A stretch of 53,858 nucleotides of DNA from Lachnospiraceae bacterium (GCA_910575075.1 CAJTCY010000003.1:22594-76451), one strand, 5' to 3'. Counted from the stretch's first letter, positions 36,535-44,717 are shown. The notes: generated by a model from the letters alone, not told the origin. A program made the numbers and translations.

Positions 36535-36651
36535 ATGGCGTCACATTTTTTAGCGGCTTGTATCACTTTTTCCTGGTGGATCAAAAATTCCATAGCCAGT
36601 GTCTTTTTATTTGGAGAATACCCCTATCCAAAAGAAGAAGACTACGAATAA
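36535..36651 (+). CDS. agrD: AgrD-like cyclic peptide precursor with Ser at the ring position
   Basis: A 38-residue peptide. The N-terminal part (MASHFLAACITFSWWIKNSI) is an amphipathic leader, followed by ASVFLF and the tail GEYPYPKEEDYE. The tail, acidic with spaced prolines, and the position just after agrB with GGAGAA as ribosome site are those of AgrD. In most AgrD peptides a Cys begins a five-residue thiolactone ring directly before this tail; here the matching residue is Ser22 (SVFLF), which would give a lactone, as known in Staphylococcus intermedius. Cys9 lies in the leader, too far away. The mature signal is inferred, not seen. Confidence 0.85.
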   Translation: MASHFLAACITFSWWIKNSIASVFLFGEYPYPKEEDYE

Positions 36652-36680
36652 AATTTTCACTACTCGATTGGATTATGGCT

Positions 36681-36719
36681 AAAAGGGCAGGCAATCACTT
36701 CTGACTGTCTGCCTTTTTT
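36681..36719. terminator. Terminator of agrBD, also over the agrC end
   Basis: GGCAG (36686-36690) pairs with CTGCC (36709-36713), extended by AAAA and TTTTTT on the sides. On the plus strand six T residues follow. It overlaps the last codons of agrC, ending the convergent arrangement. Confidence 0.65.
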
Positions 36720-37969
36720 ACTATCAGCGTAAATTGAATCCAATTTTTTTGACTTATTTCTATATTTTCACAGTGTATATCCATCTTCCATTCACTGCAC
36801 AATGTTTTGACATAGTACAATCCCAGCCCCCTTCCCTTACCCTTGCTGCTGGCATCCATTTGAAACCACTGCTCCATCTTTGAATAGGGAACATATTCAG
36901 ACCGGTTACGAATCGTAAAGCAATAATAATTTTCCTCTTGAACAATGGATAACGAAACCGTTTTAGGCTGTTTTGAACCCTGATATGCCTCTGCTGCATT
37001 ATCCAGAAGAATACCAAGAATTTCAATTAAATAGTAATCTGGTACTTCTATCTCTTCCAGATTCGCATGTATACCGTATTCGATTTGCACTCCACACTCT
37101 TCCATTTCCTGAAATTTTCCATACAAAAATCCTGCAAGAACATCATCTCCAATCAGCAATAAACTATTATACTTATTCTCCCCTAACAATTTATTGCAAT
37201 ATTCTTTCTGGACTTCTACCAACTGCTCATAGGTTTTATATGTATAATGTGTTGAGAAGATTGCAGTCAAATGATTTTTAAATTCATGCTGCCGCAGCCT
37301 TACTTTCTGCAAAAGTTCACTGTATTTCTCCTGTTGGTGAATATGGCTGTCCATCTCTTCTTCAATTTTCTTGATTCTTTCCTGTGACTCCGCCCACTTG
37401 CCAATTGATAATGTAAGCACAAAAACTGCCGGAACTGCAAATATAAAAAATTCTGCCTGTATTCCTTCTAACATTTTATCTTGTACCAGTAAAATTACCA
37501 TTACAATTCCTACAAATCCAAATACACCTGTTGAGTATTTGCTTCTCAGCCATGCGTTTTTCCTCAATTTGTCCACTTTGAATCTGGGCAGAAGGACTAC
37601 ACAGAAAAACAATACGGCAGCATCAGCAATCATCACCCTCAGTCCTTCATTATCTAACATAACAACACTCGTCAGCAGCAGACAGATAAACTGCAGCGCT
37701 GTTACAATAATACTCAAAAAAAACACACTTACCGCACATGAAACAAATTTCACTTTAAACTGAATTTTACAATAGATAAAAATAAATACAAATGTAAATC
37801 CCGCCGCTCCTTTGCCTAATCCCCAATAATTAACCAGCGACAAAATACACACCTGAAAAATTATCAAAGAAATAGTTCTTCTATCAAATTTGATTTTTCG
37901 CCCAAATATCCTGTGAATACAGACAATAATCGACAATTCTTCCATAAACAGAGAAATTATCGTAAACAT
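36695..37969 (-). CDS. agrC: AgrC-like sensor histidine kinase (GHKL type)
   Basis: A protein of up to 424 residues. The N-terminal 190 residues carry six hydrophobic segments, the expected receptor for the cyclic peptide. The phosphorylated His is in RQHEFKNHLTAIF near 237, the N box is GILLDNAAEAY near 325, and the G box is GKGRGLGLYYVKTL near 385. This is the HPK10/AgrC pattern. The first ATG (37969) lies 86 bases inside the upstream response regulator gene; a second ATG at 37945 shortens the overlap only slightly. It probably senses the product of the adjacent agrBD, which converges on it. Confidence 0.9.
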   Translation of the reverse strand: MFTIISLFMEELSIIVCIHRIFGRKIKFDRRTISLIIFQVCILSLVNYWGLGKGAAGFTFVFIFIYCKIQFKVKFVSCAVSVFFLSIIVTALQFICLLLTSVVMLDNEGLRVMIADAAVLFFCVVLLPRFKVDKLRKNAWLRSKYSTGVFGFVGIVMVILLVQDKMLEGIQAEFFIFAVPAVFVLTLSIGKWAESQERIKKIEEEMDSHIHQQEKYSELLQKVRLRQHEFKNHLTAIFSTHYTYKTYEQLVEVQKEYCNKLLGENKYNSLLLIGDDVLAGFLYGKFQEMEECGVQIEYGIHANLEEIEVPDYYLIEILGILLDNAAEAYQGSKQPKTVSLSIVQEENYYCFTIRNRSEYVPYSKMEQWFQMDASSKGKGRGLGLYYVKTLCSEWKMDIHCENIEISQKNWIQFTLIVKKADSQK

Positions 37970-38693
37970 ACTTATTGAAATAATTCTTTGAGAGATTTTT
38001 ATACATAATGCCCATTTCTATCCTGCCCATATTATCTTTCAATTGAATTATCTGGTTTGGAATATCAACATTGTGTATAAAATTCTTATTAACCGCCGTA
38101 TTCCGGCTGCATTGTATGATAGATGTATTGTCTGCTTCTTCTAAAAACTTCTTCAATGTTACATATGGAATATTTAATTGGTCTCCCTGCCTTGTATAAA
38201 TATTCAAAATATGTTTTTGGCAGTTTGCATAGACAATATCCTCTCTGTTCACTGACAGGATAATCCCATCTTTGCGGAAATATAAATTTTGGGGCGTATC
38301 ATTACAATTGAAATATTTCAAGCACTGCCTTATCAGCTCCTTCAGTCTTTGAGAATCAAAAGGTTTTTCTACAAAACTATAGCAATGCAGTTTTTCATAT
38401 GTATATAATTTCGCATCTTCCAATGAAGTCACAACAATCACTGGAGTAAACATATATTTGTCAATGCTACGTAGCCTCTCAACAAATTTTAACCCTGATG
38501 AATCCCCTGGGTTATGCGGCTCTAAAATAACGTCGACAATAAACAAATCTATATCACGTTCCATGGTATACAGGTACGCATCTTTTATATTATCACATTG
38601 AAACAGAGTATTTGGAATCTCTATTTCATTGATCAGTGATACAAGATGACTCAACGCCGTACAATTATCTTCTAATACTAAAATCTTCTTCAA
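37884..38693 (-). CDS. agrA: AgrA-like response regulator with LytTR domain
   Basis: A 269-residue protein with an N-terminal receiver domain (KKILVLEDN, then phospho-acceptor Asp in LFIVDVIL, and FVEKPF with the conserved Lys) and a C-terminal LytTR DNA-binding domain from about residue 140 (REDIVYANCQKHILNIYT, then NKNFIHNV). This is the AgrA architecture. The start is taken as TTG at 38693 because GGGGGAG lies seven bases upstream and the receiver begins there; an in-frame ATG at 38708 sits on top of that site. The 3' end overlaps the start of agrC by 86 bases, unusually long. Confidence 0.88.
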   Translation of the reverse strand: MKKILVLEDNCTALSHLVSLINEIEIPNTLFQCDNIKDAYLYTMERDIDLFIVDVILEPHNPGDSSGLKFVERLRSIDKYMFTPVIVVTSLEDAKLYTYEKLHCYSFVEKPFDSQRLKELIRQCLKYFNCNDTPQNLYFRKDGIILSVNREDIVYANCQKHILNIYTRQGDQLNIPYVTLKKFLEEADNTSIIQCSRNTAVNKNFIHNVDIPNQIIQLKDNMGRIEMGIMYKNLSKNYFNKYVYDNFSVYGRIVDYCLYSQDIWAKNQI

Positions 38694-38725
38694 AAAAATC
38701 TCCCCCATTTTTAATTTAAATACCC

Positions 38726-39118
38726 TTACCCAAAAATTTCATGATAAGTTTTGAAGTGGTCGAATATTTTCCTCCTCTCATTATCTCCCAGTAACTCCAA
38801 TAAGTAGGAAACTTCTTCACCCAGTCCATTCAAATCATTTACAATCAAAGAAAACGGTACGCCTGCTTTCACTGACATCTTCCAAATAATTTCACTATCT
38901 GGCAATACACTGCCGTTTTCCAAATTACGCAACTTTTTTATATCTATTTCCAATAGATCCGCCATCTTTTTCTGACTGCAGTCCATTCCCCGCCTGAGCA
39001 GGTAAAAAATTGTTTTATTATCACTGCACGGAAGCAAAACATACTGTATAAACTGTATTTTCCGATAAATTTCCCTATCTAATTCTAATAGCCGAATGGT
39101 ATATAAGTGCTCTGCCAT
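38726..39118 (-). CDS. Helix-turn-helix protein in the agr regulatory run
   Basis: A 130-residue protein. The middle (SQKKMADLLEIDIKKLRNLE, then NGSVLPDSEIIWKMS) fits an XRE-like helix-turn-helix, placed between an N-terminal helix and an acidic C-terminus. ATG at 39118 is taken; a TTG nine bases earlier is closer to GGGGATA and is an alternative. It lies between another XRE gene and agrA on the same strand, 32 bases from agrA, so it probably helps to set agr expression. Confidence 0.65.
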   Translation of the reverse strand: MAEHLYTIRLLELDREIYRKIQFIQYVLLPCSDNKTIFYLLRRGMDCSQKKMADLLEIDIKKLRNLENGSVLPDSEIIWKMSVKAGVPFSLIVNDLNGLGEEVSYLLELLGDNERRKIFDHFKTYHEIFG

Positions 39119-39144
39119 AGAACACAATATCCCCAGATAAAACT

Positions 39145-39405
39145 TTAATTCTCCATACGTGCATTTTGAAAAAACTCTCTGTATTCCGGCTTACAGCGAT
39201 ACCCGGTAAAAATATAATAAATATCAAGATTCAATTCACATAAGCACTTTATTTCATAGTAAGTGAAGCGCCGGCTGCCCCTCTCAGCCTTACTGTAATG
39301 GCTTTGAGTCATTCTCATCTTCTGTCCGATCTGCTGCTGGGACCATTGCCTGGATATACGTTCTTCTCTGAGTCTTTCTAAAAAATCTTGATATTTTATA
39401 CACAT
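39145..39405 (-). CDS. XRE-family regulator, first gene of the agrAC run
   Basis: An 86-residue protein with a clean Cro/C1 helix-turn-helix (RISRQWSQQQIGQKMRMTQS, then HYSKAERGSRRFT) and a short tail. GAGGAAA precedes the ATG. A promoter at 39466-39494 starts the run of this gene, a second helix-turn-helix gene, agrA and agrC. Autoregulation is likely but no operator has been singled out. Confidence 0.85.
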   Translation of the reverse strand: MCIKYQDFLERLREERISRQWSQQQIGQKMRMTQSHYSKAERGSRRFTYYEIKCLCELNLDIYYIFTGYRCKPEYREFFQNARMEN

Positions 39406-39465
39406 AGGTAATTTTCCTCGAACTATGATTCTTTAATATATCATTTTAAGACATTTTATTTCCCA

Positions 39466-39494
39466 TTAATACACCTATTTAGGACTAAAGTCAA
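39466..39494 (-). promoter_or_regulatory. Promoter of the XRE-HTH-agrA-agrC run
   Basis: On the minus strand TTGACT (39494-39489) and TATTAA (39471-39466) lie 17 bases apart. The spacer contains the partial inverted repeat TTTAGTCCTAAA, a possible operator. Confidence 0.6.
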
Positions 39495-39518
39495 ATTGAT
39501 TTTAGCTGCTAAATTTAT

Positions 39519-39561
39519 GGGGGCGCAAAATCATCAAATTAGACAATTGAGCGGCGCCCCC
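39519..39561. other. GC-rich hairpin without an obvious gene to terminate
   Basis: GGGGGCGC (39519-39526) and GCGCCCCC (39554-39561) frame 27 AT-rich bases, with CTTTTC following on the plus strand. No plus-strand gene ends here. It stands between the agr regulatory run and the next gene and could be a barrier to transcription from either side. Confidence 0.5.
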
Positions 39562-39588
39562 CTTTTCTGTTTATTTGAACACAAAAAA

Positions 39589-39635
39589 GGAGCTATTGCT
39601 CCAGTAGATGATCCATCTACTTTTGCAATAGCCCC
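39589..39635 (-). terminator. Terminator of the 157-aa gene
   Basis: On the minus strand GGGGCTATTGC pairs with GCAATAGCTCC, with an inner AGTAGATG/CATCTACT stem, followed by TTTTTTG. It starts 13 bases past the stop codon. Confidence 0.85.
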
Positions 39636-39648
39636 ATTAAATTATCTA

Positions 39649-40122
39649 TTATCCTGCCTCACCTAAAGACTGTAAATAAACCAATTCAACCGATATATCC
39701 TCTGGGTTAATATTACAATGCAGCTTGTCTGATGGTAAAATTTTTGAACTAATTAAACAATCATATTTATACAACGCAATTAATGCTTTATGCATTCCTA
39801 TTCCACTAAATAGTAGTAAATTATCCGTAACACAATCTCTTGTCTTAAAAATGTTTGACGGCTGATTTTCAAATTTTTCATATATTGTAACTAATGACTT
39901 ATATAAATACTCTGACATTTTCTTTGGAAATCTATGTAATTTTGTCGGCATTGTCATCGCATGATAAATTTCCTCATATGGAATATTTGCTATATCTTTA
40001 TCGACTGATAATCTTTCGAATAAAATAGATATGTTAGCAATGATAGCTTTACTGTTTTGAGATTGATTCATAATGGTAATCCACAATAATGCTAATGATT
40101 GTTTGGAATTTATTTTTTCCAC
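39649..40122 (-). CDS. Unrecognised 157-aa protein
   Basis: I do not recognise it. The protein is soluble and helical, opening with KQSLALLWITIMNQSQNSKA, later HRFPKKMSEYLYKSLVTIYE. The start is GTG next to AGAAGG, which is tight; M18 (ATG at 40071) is an alternative. It follows the PurM-like gene by about 120 bases on the same strand and has its own terminator, so it may be the last gene of that unit. Confidence 0.5.
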   Translation of the reverse strand: MEKINSKQSLALLWITIMNQSQNSKAIIANISILFERLSVDKDIANIPYEEIYHAMTMPTKLHRFPKKMSEYLYKSLVTIYEKFENQPSNIFKTRDCVTDNLLLFSGIGMHKALIALYKYDCLISSKILPSDKLHCNINPEDISVELVYLQSLGEAG

Positions 40123-40242
40123 CTTCTTTCAACATTTAATTTTTCTTTGTCATATATAGCTTCAAAGAGATCAAGTTAAACAATCTTACTGCTTACATTT
40201 CCCCCAGTAAAAAACTCTGTATATTCACATCCGCCTTAACAC

Positions 40243-41286
40243 TTATTGCATATCATAATAGCAGCATCTCCAGTCAATCTTTCCCTGGCATATTACCTGC
40301 TTATTCCCTTCACAAATCACTCCTATTTCATAACAATTAAGTCCCTTTTCTTCTAAATAATCCATAACAGCAGACTTTTTGTCTTCTGATGTAACTAATG
40401 CCATCCCCACTCCTAAATTAAATGTACGGACCATCTCATTATCATCTATCTTTCCGTAGTCTTTCAACAACTTAAAAATCTCAAGAACCTGATATTTCGA
40501 CAAATCTATTTTGGCATCAAGGTCGTCTGGTAAAATTCGATTCAAATTCTCTCGAATTCCTCCCCCAGTTATATGAGCCAAACCATGTATTAAATTTTTG
40601 CCAAATAGCCCCTTAAGATCATTATAATAACATCTATGTGGAGTGAGTATTGTGTCAATAAAACTATGTTCTCCTATCTTTTCATTTAAAATTTCTGGAT
40701 TTTCTTTCATAATTCTTCTTACCAAAGTGTATCCATTTGTATGCACTCCACTTGATTCCAATGAAAGAACTACATCGCCATTTTTGATTTTTGAACCATC
40801 GATAATATGTTCTTTTTCAACAATCCCAACAATACTAGATGTCAAAATATATGTATCATCACTTAAAACGCCTGGCTGTTCAGATGTTTCCCCTCCGGTC
40901 AGTGCACATCCATTTGTTTTACACGTTTCTGCTATCGCTTTTACAATGCGCGTAACAATTTTTTTATCCATTTTTCCACATATTATTGCATCTTGCACTG
41001 TCAGTGGTTTTGCTCCCATTACAATGCAATCATTGATCAGATGATTAATCATGTCATAACAAACATTTTCTATTTTATCATATTTCATTGCTATCATCTG
41101 CTTAGAACCAGGCTCTTCAGTTTTCAACACCAAAACAGGATCTCTATACCCAGACAAACTAATATCATATAAACTGGCAAAGGCCCCAACCTTATTTAAA
41201 ATATGCTTATCTTCATCATTCAATATCTGTGCCATTTCTTTTTTCGTCTCATTTGCTAAATCAATGTTAACATCATATTTTGCCAT
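40243..41286 (-). CDS. Divergent PurM-like (AIR synthase superfamily) enzyme
   Basis: A 347-residue protein of the PurM/AIR-synthase-related fold. It retains the order of a cyclo-ligase: CALTGGETSEQPGV, SLESSGVHTNGYTLVR and GLAHITGGGIRENL are very close to PurM. The key N-terminal DGVGTK motif is replaced by TEEPGSK and the following NDxxxxGAEPLFF region reads INDCIVMGAKPLTV. Real PurM conserves the first motif for nucleotide binding, so this protein probably has another substrate or a changed mechanism. ATG at 41286 begins the family N-terminus. It lies next to DinB-like and HAD genes, with no other purine gene, which favours a specialised role. Confidence 0.8.
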   Translation of the reverse strand: MAKYDVNIDLANETKKEMAQILNDEDKHILNKVGAFASLYDISLSGYRDPVLVLKTEEPGSKQMIAMKYDKIENVCYDMINHLINDCIVMGAKPLTVQDAIICGKMDKKIVTRIVKAIAETCKTNGCALTGGETSEQPGVLSDDTYILTSSIVGIVEKEHIIDGSKIKNGDVVLSLESSGVHTNGYTLVRRIMKENPEILNEKIGEHSFIDTILTPHRCYYNDLKGLFGKNLIHGLAHITGGGIRENLNRILPDDLDAKIDLSKYQVLEIFKLLKDYGKIDDNEMVRTFNLGVGMALVTSEDKKSAVMDYLEEKGLNCYEIGVICEGNKQVICQGKIDWRCCYYDMQ

Positions 41287-41397
41287 AACTTTTTCCTTTC
41301 TTGAAAATAATATTTTAGGCGTTTGCAAAACGCCACTGTGACAATACCTGCACCACATGCAAATGCACAACATTGAACTGTTCCTATTCAGATTATT

Positions 41398-41865
41398 TTA
41401 ACCATCTAAAGACATATCTTTAACAACTTGTTCTGGAATAACAATGCCTACTGCATAGCAAAAAGCTACAATTTGACCCACATGCATCATTTCATGATCA
41501 ATCATTGCACATAAATGTTCATGAATATCTTTTTTTTCTCCAAACCATGATATGCACTCTTCCCCAACCAAAGATTCCAATTGCTTTTTCAATTCTATAT
41601 CAAGTTTTTTCATTTTTTGTACTAATTCTTCTGCTGAATCTATATACAAATTATGCTTAACAAATTCCATAGAATGCGTTCTAATAGCCTCTAAATAATT
41701 TTGCTGAATATCATACAATTCATTACATTGTAATAATATTGTATTTAGTTCATTACGTGGAAACTTCTTATGCAGATCCACATCACTTAACTTTTCTAGA
41801 AAACATAAAGTTATTCCTCTGACGTACTCCCATTCGTTTTTTAGTGCTTCAATTGATTTTAACAT
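41398..41865 (-). CDS. DinB-like protein
   Basis: A 155-residue four-helix protein. The pattern LxxxDLHKKFPRNELNT and, near the end, IDHEMMHVGQIVAFCYAVGI fits the DinB/YfiT superfamily, in which His residues of the helices bind a divalent metal. Here H132 and H136 of DHEMMH are good candidates, together with an earlier His. Members act as thiol-dependent transferases or have unknown roles. AGGAG is seen before the ATG. It precedes the PurM-like gene on the same strand with 110 bases between. Confidence 0.7.
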   Translation of the reverse strand: MLKSIEALKNEWEYVRGITLCFLEKLSDVDLHKKFPRNELNTILLQCNELYDIQQNYLEAIRTHSMEFVKHNLYIDSAEELVQKMKKLDIELKKQLESLVGEECISWFGEKKDIHEHLCAMIDHEMMHVGQIVAFCYAVGIVIPEQVVKDMSLDG

Positions 41866-41892
41866 TTTTTCTCCTTTCCTTTTTTAGAAATA

Positions 41893-42092
41893 TAGGTAAC
41901 TGCGAAACTCAATAATTTGATGAATTTCATATACAATTCAAAAAATTTAAGAATTAATATTTTATCATACAAAACCCTAAGAAATGCATTTAATTTTCTG
42001 CATTTTTTGCATTTATATGAATAAAATATTTAAGCATAATTGTATAAATTGTATATGAAATTTGGATAATTTAGTTGTTTCGCAATTGCCTA
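41893..42092. mobile_element. MITE-like element of 200 bp
   Basis: The ends TAGGTAACTGCGAAAC (41893-41908) and GTTTCGCAATTGCCTA (42077-42092) are imperfect inverted repeats, and the similarity extends inwards to TTTCATATACAATT and its complement, about 50 bases per side. Flanks TTTAGAAATA (41883-41892) and TTTAAAAATA (42093-42102) match at nine of ten positions and may be a target duplication. No coding sequence is inside. It separates the DinB-like gene from the HAD gene and is unrelated to the element at 14081. Confidence 0.6.
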
Positions 42093-42251
42093 TTTAAAAA
42101 TACAACACAAATTGAAATAAGGTTAAAACAATTTCTTCTTTATGTTATTATACTCGATATCTATACTAATCATTTCTGTCTCCTTCCTGTATTATATTTC
42201 TAAAATACACCCGCATCTTTTTTACAAGATCTCCGCAAACCGCATTGAGTT

Positions 42252-42887
42252 TTACACTTTCCAAATATTTTTCAACATATTTTCAAGTTCTAAAAAGCTT
42301 GAGATACTTTGCACCCCACGTAATCGTGCAGAATCATCATCACGCAAGAATCTAATCACTTTCATTCCCAGGTCCATGGCAGGAATCAAATTTTTATCTC
42401 TATCATCTATAAATACGCAGTCTGCCGCATTTACTTTCGCTTTGTTGACCGCAAGCTGATAAATCTCTATATCAGGCTTACGGCATTTTACATCACCACT
42501 TATAATAGAAAATTCTATTACATCATCTATTGCAAATTTTTCTCTTAGATATGCAGACCACTCACTAACATCATTTGATAATACAGCTAAATTGTATCCA
42601 TTCTTAAGACGTCTTGCAATCTGCATAAAATTCTCGTCTATTTTCAAACAGGTATCCAAATATTCTTTACAGACTTCCTGCTCATCCCCCCGCTGGCAGA
42701 TACCTGTTCTTCTCCAAAACTCTTCCGATGTAATTTTGCCAAGACTGGCATCCATATATGTATTATTTAATTCTTCTCTCGTGATAAACTTATTTCTTTG
42801 TTGTACAAAGGGAAAGAGCAAATCGTTAGTATCATCACCTACTGTAAAAATAACTCCCATTACATCGAATATAATCCACTTTTTCAT
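42252..42887 (-). CDS. HAD-superfamily hydrolase, subfamily IA
   Basis: A 211-residue soluble phosphatase-like protein. The nucleophile motif is IIFDVMGVIF (Asp8; the usual second Asp is Met, a common variant in this branch). Motif II is LAVLSNDVSEW, the motif III Lys is in GDVKCRKPDIEIY, and motif IV is CVFIDDRDKNL. A helical cap lies between residues 15 and 85. GGGAGATA precedes the ATG. The DinB-like and PurM-like genes follow on the same strand after the MITE-like element. A role in dephosphorylating a nucleotide-like metabolite is possible but not shown. Confidence 0.88.
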   Translation of the reverse strand: MKKWIIFDVMGVIFTVGDDTNDLLFPFVQQRNKFITREELNNTYMDASLGKITSEEFWRRTGICQRGDEQEVCKEYLDTCLKIDENFMQIARRLKNGYNLAVLSNDVSEWSAYLREKFAIDDVIEFSIISGDVKCRKPDIEIYQLAVNKAKVNAADCVFIDDRDKNLIPAMDLGMKVIRFLRDDDSARLRGVQSISSFLELENMLKNIWKV

Positions 42888-42976
42888 ATCAATATCTCCC
42901 TAGGACGTGTCTAGAAAACTCATTTCCTCGGCTTGCAGGCTCAATCATATCTCATAATTCTGCCAAATCAGCAAAA

Positions 42977-43016
42977 GTACCATCTCACTAACTAAATCAT
43001 AGTTCTGAGATGGTAC
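42977..43016 (-). terminator. Terminator after the ABC transporter operon
   Basis: GTACCATCTCA (42977-42987) and TGAGATGGTAC (43006-43016) form a perfect 11-pair stem; four T residues follow on the minus strand and CCTTTT on the plus strand. It lies between the permease and HAD genes. Confidence 0.75.
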
Positions 43017-43047
43017 CCTTTTCAAATCATCTGAAGCCTGACACCTC

Positions 43048-43782
43048 TTATTTTAACTCAGACTTTTCAAAAATTAAGGTTGCTGACACCAGCGCAATAA
43101 TAAATGTTGCCGCCATAACCATTAGAAACAGACCTGGTGAAAATTTTTCTCCCCCAAAATTCAACTGTCTAATCTGATAGGTATATAGATATTTTACAAA
43201 AGGCAACGGATTATCATAAAATGTAGTTTCCATCCACAACAAAACATACGTACACCCAATACCAACGCCAAAAGTAATAATGCTTTTTTTTGCAACTGCT
43301 GCAACAAAAATTATAACAGCTCCTATTGTGAGACATCCTATCAAACCAAAGCATAACAGTCTCAACATAATTATCACATTGTCCAGATTAAATCCCATAC
43401 CAAAACCATTCCCTGCTGAAAAAAAGATAGTTTCAAGCCCTACAGCTTCAAAATAAAGCAGAACCATTCCCTGAAAAAAAACTATAACTTTTGACAAAAA
43501 TACCTGCTTTCTGGAATATCCACATAATAAACTCATAGCAAAGGTACGGTTGGAAAATTCGCTGCAGCAAAAGATAGCTGCAAACAAATACCCTATGTAT
43601 GCATGATAAAGAACCAGAGCCAGACTGCTCTTCATGATCCGATATCCTGTAAACTCAGAATCCAGTACAAATATGTACAAAATTACCATTAGAAGCGTAA
43701 TGATTATATTTCCCAAAAGCAATATTTTAAATCCTAATGACTTTTTGAGCTTAAACCATTCTGCATTAATTAAACATCTCAT
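43048..43782 (-). CDS. ABC-2-type permease, lantibiotic/bacitracin exporter class
   Basis: A 244-residue membrane protein with six hydrophobic segments (NIIITLLMVILYIFVL first) and ending in a short basic tail. The opening MRCLINAEWFKLKKS and the CSEFSNRTFAMSLLCGYSRK segment are typical of permeases that pair with BcrA/LanF-like ATPases. Its ATG overlaps the end of the ATPase gene by four bases, so the two subunits are translationally coupled. The likely role is self-protection against a peptide antibiotic or export of a peptide; no peptide gene is near. Confidence 0.85.
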   Translation of the reverse strand: MRCLINAEWFKLKKSLGFKILLLGNIIITLLMVILYIFVLDSEFTGYRIMKSSLALVLYHAYIGYLFAAIFCCSEFSNRTFAMSLLCGYSRKQVFLSKVIVFFQGMVLLYFEAVGLETIFFSAGNGFGMGFNLDNVIIMLRLLCFGLIGCLTIGAVIIFVAAVAKKSIITFGVGIGCTYVLLWMETTFYDNPLPFVKYLYTYQIRQLNFGGEKFSPGLFLMVMAATFIIALVSATLIFEKSELK

Positions 43783-44717
43783 AAACTCCCCCCTTTTATT
43801 ACTGACATATAATATTCTTCCAGGCTAGAGCTTTCAGGCTTAATTTCCTTCACATTTATTTCTCCCATAACCAACGCCTTTATAACCTCCCCGGTATTTC
43901 CAGAAAAGTCATAAAGATGCACCCTGTTCTCTGTGATAATCTCCGTTTCAAGTTTCGGAAACTGCTTTTGAAGAATTGCAGCCGTTTTATGCACATCACT
44001 TACACGGATACTCAAATATTTTCTGCATTTTCTCTTAAGCTTCTCCGCTGAAATCTGCTCCACCATTTTCCCTTTATGAATAAAGCCATAGCAAGTAGCC
44101 AATTGATTTAATTCTCCCAGCAGATGGCTAGATATCAATATCGTAATACCCCGCTCTTTGTTTAACTTCATCAACAATTCACGAAGTTCTATGATGCCTT
44201 CAGGGTCCAGACCGTTCACCGGCTCATCCAATACCAAAAACTCCCGATTTCCCAAAAGCGCCATGGCCAGTCCTAGCCGCTGCTTCATTCCCAGGGAAAA
44301 ATCTTTAACCTTTTTTGGCGCCATATCGGCAAGTCCAACCGTTTCCAATACCTCGGAAATACATCTTCTCCCTGCTAAACCACGCTGCAGGCGAAGCACC
44401 TCCAGATTGTCCTCTGCTGTCATACCAGGATATAATGCCGGAGCCTCAATTAATGCGCCAATCCGCCCTCGTTGCGTACACAGTTCCGGTAAGCTGCTTT
44501 TTCCAAAAAGAGTGATTTCACCGCTTGTCTGCTGGACCCGGCCTGTCATAATCCGCATTAACGTAGTTTTACCAGCACCATTTTCACCTGCAAATCCGTA
44601 AATATCTCCCCGGTGAATTTCCATATCCAATCCATCCAGCGCCTGACATCTTTCAAAGGTTTTGATTTTCCAATACTGTTTCTCAAGGCTCTTGGCCGTA
44701 AAAATAATTTCCTCCAT
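43779..44717 (-). CDS. ABC transporter ATP-binding protein, BcrA/LanF-like
   Basis: A 312-residue ATPase with Walker A GENGAGKTT near 39, Q-loop region, signature FSLGMKQRLGLAM, Walker B EFLVLDEPVNGLDPEG and the switch His in ILISSHLLGEL. The C-terminal 90 residues form the accessory domain of bacitracin/lantibiotic-type exporters. ATG at 44717 is preferred to 44723 because AGGGGAG touches the latter. It precedes the permease gene. No two-component system adjoins it, but three phased GGTATCA repeats lie 143 bases upstream. Confidence 0.9.
   Translation of the reverse strand: MEEIIFTAKSLEKQYWKIKTFERCQALDGLDMEIHRGDIYGFAGENGAGKTTLMRIMTGRVQQTSGEITLFGKSSLPELCTQRGRIGALIEAPALYPGMTAEDNLEVLRLQRGLAGRRCISEVLETVGLADMAPKKVKDFSLGMKQRLGLAMALLGNREFLVLDEPVNGLDPEGIIELRELLMKLNKERGITILISSHLLGELNQLATCYGFIHKGKMVEQISAEKLKRKCRKYLSIRVSDVHKTAAILQKQFPKLETEIITENRVHLYDFSGNTGEVIKALVMGEINVKEIKPESSSLEEYYMSVIKGGSL

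Noticed and set aside
36535-36651. Cys9 of AgrD as the ring-forming residue
   Set aside because: It lies in the amphipathic leader, 18 residues before the tail, far from the position of ring cysteines in known AgrD peptides.
40243-41286. Calling the PurM-like gene purM
   Set aside because: The DGVGTK motif is replaced and there is no purine operon, so a housekeeping assignment is not supported.
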